Positions 59,077-64,000 of a DNA stretch of 64,000 bases are shown here, one piece after another. The DNA lies in the NCBI GenBank assembly GCA_936450465.1, contig OW388299.1, forward strand, positions 40,683,548-40,747,547, given 5' to 3'. Under the pieces are notes generated by a model, which saw nothing but the letters and a program-made list of their open reading frames with translations, was not told the origin of the DNA and did not search any database. This stretch comes from Gibbula magus. Taxonomy: Eukaryota > Mollusca > Gastropoda > Trochida > Trochidae. The position numbers and the translations under genes were made by a program. Within the stretch, counting starts at the first letter, position 1, and every line of letters starts with the position of its first letter.

Positions 59077-62000
59077 TTACATTCTGTGCCGGGTTGGTTT
59101 ATCCAGAAGACTGTTCTGGCAAGACTCAGGGGAGACAACTTTGTTCAAGACATCATCAGCGCTAGCCGAGGGCCTTGCAGCTGTGGAATAAAAGATGAAG
59201 GAGAATTGAAATTACCTACATTTAAAATGTTCTGATATATATCTCATTTTCTGATATGTTTATTACCAACATAGCAACATTTAAATTATTTTCGATTCAA
59301 TTAATGCTCAGAGGTTTCACCGCAATGCATAACCACAATGGTGTTGTCGGTATTCTTCCTCCAATAATAATTGTAGCCCTGTTAGTGTTATAAGTGAAAT
59401 ACTCTTGAAAGCGACGCCAAACCCAAATCACCTCCCCTAATCCCGATTCAATCAATTTAACAAAGCAAGTTTTATATTTAGAATATTGGTATAAATGTGA
59501 ATCTTCAACAGTTCTTTTAATATTTCAATCATTTCCAACTTACCCGGAATCGACATCTGATGGTCGTCCGCTTCGTCCATTGAGGTCTCCAGTTCTTGGA
59601 GTCCAGAGTTTGCGACTGGGGATCGTTGATCCAAAGGTTTTCCACACAGCATCAGCATAATCAAAGTCTGCACTCTCAGCTTTCTTAGGATTTTGCTCAA
59701 GAGAAATGACAGATGCCCTGATCAAGGGTTTTGGCAATGGAAGAAGATGCCCAAAGTTCTTGTGGCAAACCTAAAAAGCAATCATAAAAATCTTGGTGAT
59801 ACTGTAAGACATAATGTAACAATTAACGTTGAGAACAGAGCTGTTAATTTATTGCAAGTGTATAGGAAATGTTACAATCCACATACAAAATGTATGTTTA
59901 ATATTCAATTTGATGACAGGTTATTTTTCCAAAATATATGAAGATGAAAGCAACAGGATTCAAACTCACCCGAACATCAGGGAAGATGTAAGATTTGCAG
60001 GTGAGATCAAAGCAGGTGTTAACGATGTGGCTCATATCTACCTTCACCTGGTCAAGAGTTTTCAGCAGAGGTCTGCTTCTGTAACCATGAAAACACATTT
60101 TAAAGTTATTGATGCAACTAAACAGTCTTCATAGTACAGTTTAGTATGTGATGTATTGATAAAAGAATGTGTACTCAAAACATTTATGTATGATTTAAAA
60201 TTTGATTGGTAAATGAAATAGAAAATGGGAACACAAGAAAGACAGAAAGAAGGGAAAATAGATCTAGACTCAGAAACTCAAGGAAGTGTGAATGTGTCAT
60301 ATATATTAGTTAAACTGATACTGATAGCGTGAAGAAAGATACTAGTATTGCCTATGGCTGAAAATAACTAGTTTTTATTTTCGATATGAGCACATGTGCA
60401 CATAACACGTTTTCCTATCAACCGTTGTTTCAGTGTAAGTTCCCATATTTCATTGTCTGTGAAGTCATAAAACGATAGTTCGTAACATCGTTGTAGCTGG
60501 CCGTCGTAAGCCACATGGACCATTTTCTGACTATATTTACACAATGTAAATAGAATAAATGGGTAATAAAGAAATTGTATACACTCCAAAGTGTGTCATA
60601 TGACTTTTACGAAAGTGACGGAATGTGTGTATAAACCTTGCTCTTACTCTGACAGTAAACACATTCAAATTTTTTCATAAAGATCATATGACACACTTCT
60701 TTGGGTAATAATCTCAATGTAGTTGTACCTGTCACTGATGACAGAAGAGCAGTTTACATCAGTTTTTACAACGAAGTCTCTCAGACTGGAGACCAGAGCC
60801 TCGATCTGACTTTGTTGGAGGTCACACACTTCCTTACATGCAAGGTCAGAGGTCTGGAGGTCAAAGGGGATAAAGAAAGGAAAATAAAAGATAGAAAGAA
60901 GAGGGAAAACAAAATAAAACACCATCTCATTAAAATCAGATCAAGGTAACACTCGTGTCTCAGCATGGTACGATATATTACGTTTGATCAGATTTTAATG
61001 AGATTGAGTAAAACAAAAAAGAGAGAAATTGGGTAGTATAGAAGAAATGAAGACAAAATCAAAAGATACTGAATAAAAGGATAATAGAAAGGAGGGGGTA
61101 ATTCTGTCCAGTTGATGTTCAGCACATCTAACTGACCTGTTGAAGTTTCTTGAGCACGTGCTGCTCCTCTTTCAGGAGATTCTCAAATAGGAGACTCTGT
61201 CGCTGCTCCTTCTCACTTTGTTTCTGGAGTTTCAGTTCCAGGGAGCGAATCTTCTCCTCAATCTGTCTCTCACGTCTGACATCTGCCTCCTCCATCTGTA
61301 GCTGCTTCTCAAACTGCTGGATTCTGTCCTCGAGGTCAGAGCGACCTTCCAGATTCTTTAATGCAGTCTGTACCAACATATTATAAACAGTGGGTGAGTT
61401 AAGCTAATATCAATTGTAGGAATCCGAAAGGTATTGAATCAATTGTATTTTAATTTAGTTCAACGTGTGAGAGAATGAAACGAATAAACACTAACCTCTT
61501 GGAAGTGCTGCAGAGTCTTCACAGTGCCCATGTGTTGTTTGCTCAGTGAGTCCAGTTGAAGACTCAGATTCTCATGTTTAGAGGACAGTTTCACGGAAGT
61601 CATTCTGGAAAAAGGACAATTTGGATGACATTTTTCAACTGAAGGAATTAACATATCTAATAATCTTAAATGTACTTCTAAAGCTTGAGAATAATCGAAT
61701 TTATTTTTTTTGTGACTCACTTTTTGACATTGTGGACAGTGAGTTGATGAGACTGAGACAGGATAGAGTTGGCCTCCAGTTCAGTGGATTTGATGTAGGA
61801 CTCGAGGAACTGCTTCAGGTGGGGAATCTCTTCTGGGAGATGGACACACATTATATGTATGTTATAATGTAAGAAAATAAGGTAGTTTATGATAATTTCA
61901 AAAGACTACAGAAAACCAGACACCTTGTTTGTAAACATGCCAAACTTTGCCTTACCGGACAAACGCATTTGTCATTTTCATCATAATTTAATTACTGATG

Positions 62001-62193
62001 AATCCAACATAATGTGATCGTCTTATGTGAAAAATTTCTACCAGACAATAGAAGGAAGCCCTCACCATGCTGTCTAAGGTTAGCCATCTTCTTCCTGGCA
62101 TCTTGAGTCCAGTGAAGCAGGCTTTCACAGAAACGCTCATTGATCTCCACACGAGACTTCAAGAGGTCACACCAGAAACGGGAAGGGTTGAGT
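59077..62193 (-). CDS. Coiled-coil protein with F-BAR-like architecture, unnamed
   Basis: Eight exons on minus with matching phases: 62193-62066, 61832-61721, 61604-61496, 61367-61137, 60853-60729, 60078-59970, 59770-59544 and 59173-59077 (stop TAA). The protein starts LNPSRFWCDLLKSRVEINERF and continues through helical, charged segments to a long Glu/Gln/Lys-rich coiled coil (LEDRIQQFEKQL..., RQIEEKIRSLELKLQKQ). A second helical block (CDLQQSQIEALVSSLRDFV) follows, then a less ordered C terminus (KAESADFDYADAVWKTFGS). The arrangement, with FW near the start, an ELE-type helix and a long coiled coil followed by a return helix, resembles F-BAR membrane-bending proteins such as NOSTRIN, but no family is recognised and no SH3 domain is seen. 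With the candidate first exon at 63317-63256 the CDS would be exactly 400 codons. The last exon uses a weak AAG acceptor; a stronger CAG lies 7 nt upstream and would stop translation after six codons. Confidence 0.75.
59299..59450 (+). mobile_element. SINE 3' fragment
   Basis: GAGGTTTCACCGCAATGCATA...AAGTGAAATACTCTTGAAAGC then CACCTCCCC. Only the 3' half; lies in the last intron of the F-BAR-like gene, antisense to it. Confidence 0.8.
60369..60715. mobile_element. Repeat with inverted GTGTGTCATATGACTTT ends, next to an exon
   Basis: CAAAGTGTGTCATATGACTTTTACG near 60583 is inverted as GATCATATGACACACTTCTTTGG near 60685. Related to 8600-8820 and 13700-13805. Ends about 14 bp from the splice donor at 60729. 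Confidence 0.6.
60923..61006. mobile_element. Foldback MITE (CAATCTCATTAAAATCAGATC), copy 2
   Basis: ATCTCATTAAAATCAGATC and GATCAGATTTTAATGAGAT are near-perfect inverted ends; 84 bp, in an intron of the F-BAR-like gene. Confidence 0.8.
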
Positions 62194-62219
62194 CTGAAAC
62201 AGAACTTTATTACATAGAA

Positions 62220-63255
62220 TTACAAGTGTAAACATAACTTATAGAATAGTTTGGATATGTGTGCATAGCCTAGTACCGCTATCAGTGAAGATCAGCAACA
62301 CTGGTTGCAGGTTGAGAGGCTCTACCTGTAACCCATATTTAGATATGCGGCTTGCTGTGTGAGATACAGCATTCGGCCGACAGAGGTTTCGGTCTACAAT
62401 GCGTGTGGCTCACTGCAAGGTAGGGTGATCTACTTCATTGTTGGATAAACTAAAAGACATGAGTCTAGAGACTTGTGGTGACACCTTGCCAAGAGACTTA
62501 TTCAAACCTTTATTGGCTGCTTTTCACCCCCTGGAACACTGTACTGCAGGGTTCCAGTGATAGTGATTTTGTACAGCGAGAGATGCAGTGATAGTGATCA
62601 GATTAGCGAGGATATTTGCTGTATGTGTATACAAAATGCAGCTGTAAAGCAACATATGGGTAATACACAGTACATGATTATAACTGATGGCAAGCTGAAT
62701 CGTTGGCCCATTCATAAGTGTATTTACTTTAACCTTTTGACGATGCATATGTTTGTGGTCATGTTGTTTATTAGCCGGGGCCGTCACAATAAAACCTTTT
62801 TTGAATATGTATGCAAATACTACGCACCATATCGACCAAATTATAGAATTAACACGAACTCTAGCCTTCGGAAACCACATTGTATAATTTTGGGAGATAT
62901 GTGCTTATTCTGTGAAAAGTTATTGTTAAAATATTATACTGTACATAACTCGCAGTGATAGTGATCAGTACAGATCAGTGATCGTGGTTTGGATTAAACT
63001 GCAGTGATCGTGATTTCCTGTACGAAATTAGTAAATACTTCAACTTGAGCATCAGAAACGATGATTAATTGAATTTCAAAAGAGGAATTTGTAATCAATT
63101 TCCAGTCAGGCGTCGTGGAAACTACTGTAGGGTGTGGATATTGTTCTGTAATGGGTACTTTCAAAGAAACTAGTATACAATTCCACAGAGAGACCAAATT
63201 TAAGATTGATGGGTAGAACTGTTAATAATGTTTCTTTCAGCAACAATCATGTCAC
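62220..63255. other. Probable first intron of the F-BAR-like gene
   Basis: No other exon recognised. CAGTGATAGTGATCAG-type words recur at about 62530, 62575 and 62957, so part may be a repeat. Confidence 0.4.
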
Positions 63256-63317
63256 CTGGTTATGTTGTCAGAATCATAATAAATGTCCTTTCTTCTCAGC
63301 ATGCCCAGAATAAACAT
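63256..63317 (-). CDS. Candidate first coding exon of the F-BAR-like gene
   Basis: On the minus strand an ATG at 63317 opens MFILGMLRRKDIYYDSDNIT and reaches a CAG|GTGACA donor at 63256. It ends in phase 2, exactly what the exon starting at 62193 requires (AG+A = Arg, then LNPSRFW). A second in-frame ATG lies at 63302. The frame stays open upstream of 63317, so a longer first exon or another upstream exon is possible. The evidence is phase and splice signal only. Confidence 0.4.
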
Positions 63318-63319
63318 CG

Positions 63320-64000
63320 CATTATTATTACCACATTTACCAAAATGAAATGTGCTACACTTAAACGCATTGTAAAGGTTTGATAATTGCAACTGAATTG
63401 GGTAATACACAATTTAAGCGTTTAAATATTGATTTGTGAATAAATTGTTGTAGATCGTTTTGGCAATTCTTTAGTTTAGTTGTTTTGTGTTGTTAGTAAG
63501 TGTTTGACAGTATCCTAATCATAAGCAGCTTGGAGTTGAATATTGTGCCACACAAACGTCAAATAGACAAATCTCAAATAGAAGCGAAAATGGTGACAAT
63601 GGATGGTTTTAGTACAAATGGCAGCTTGTTATTGTGTGAATTCTCAAATGCACTTTCATGTTACATGTTTGTGATATATGGTTACAGATTGTACTTCATG
63701 CTTGTTCTTTTCAATGGAATCAACTACTTTTTCGCTTCCTTTGCTAACGAAGCTCATATTCAAGAGTTCAAAGTCAGTTATTTTCATTATTTTGAAGCCT
63801 TTGAAAGCATATAATTGTGACCCTAATTTCGATCACAGGAACCAAAAAACACGATCACTGAAGACATTTACAGAACATGTACAGTCAGACGATCACGATC
63901 ACTTCATCAACTATTTTTCACAAATTCACTAAAAGTATTGAAGGAAACAACTAAAGACTTTGCCCAAATGATCACCTAACTTAAACAATTACCACTTAAT
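63320..64000. other. No recognisable feature
   Basis: AT-rich right edge; a 104-codon open frame at 63500-63814 has no recognisable domain. Confidence 0.45.

Noticed and set aside
59829..60134. Plus-strand frames near 60 kb
   Set aside because: Antisense to the F-BAR-like exons, which have matching splice phases on minus.
61150..61386. Plus frame of SFSLCFWSFSS type
   Set aside because: Antisense of the coiled-coil exon 61137-61367.
63500..63814. 104-codon + frame at the right edge
   Set aside because: No domain, no splice or start context, AT-rich surroundings.

Overview
The window is animal nuclear DNA: AT-rich, intron-containing and packed with interspersed and tandem repeats. Molluscan-type features (dispersed TTATCTCCC motifs, tRNA-derived SINEs, many foldback MITEs, a B-box/NHL TRIM gene, Tx1/L1-like LINEs, a DIRS-like element) suggest a lophotrochozoan, most likely a marine mollusc such as a bivalve or gastropod. 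The species call is an inference.

Host genes. (1) A two-exon TRIM-like gene on + (14064-16827) encodes a 650-residue RING, B-box, coiled-coil and NHL-like protein. (2) On -, four small exons (25359-28239) encode the C-terminal end of Golgi tether subunit COG4, but one conserved internal segment and the whole N-terminal part are absent. (3) On -, a complete eight-exon gene for RNase P/MRP subunit RPP40 (47011-54651, about 354 aa). (4) On -, a multi-exon coiled-coil gene with F-BAR-like layout (59077-62193, probable first exon 63256-63317) that I cannot name. For genes 2-4 the exon phases were checked codon by codon and are consistent.

Mobile DNA fills the rest. From left to right: a decayed LINE (1949-7044) lies inside a 56-bp minisatellite (1833-1948 and 7045-8066); 8.2-13.7 kb holds SINEs, a hAT-like TIR element and foldback elements; 17.5-24.2 kb holds SINE copies, a 1.54-kb palindrome made of two mariner 5' halves (18832-20375) and several MITEs; 28.4-33.1 kb holds a TTAA MITE, a SINE, nested inverted repeats and a broken DIRS-like element; 33.37-34.62 kb is a 65-bp satellite; 36.72-41.69 kb is a full-length LINE with an intact 1266-codon ORF and 15-bp target duplications; 42.72-46.71 kb is a second 65-bp satellite of about 61 units. 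The introns of the RPP40 and F-BAR genes carry minisatellites, SINEs and MITEs.

I see no operon-like or defence-type gene system. The most unusual items are the minisatellite that appears to have grown inside a TIR element and then received a LINE, the mariner palindrome and its small templated copy at 22857, the COG4 fragment that lacks an in-frame segment, the intronic array of donor-like sites in RPP40, and the unnamed F-BAR-like gene.
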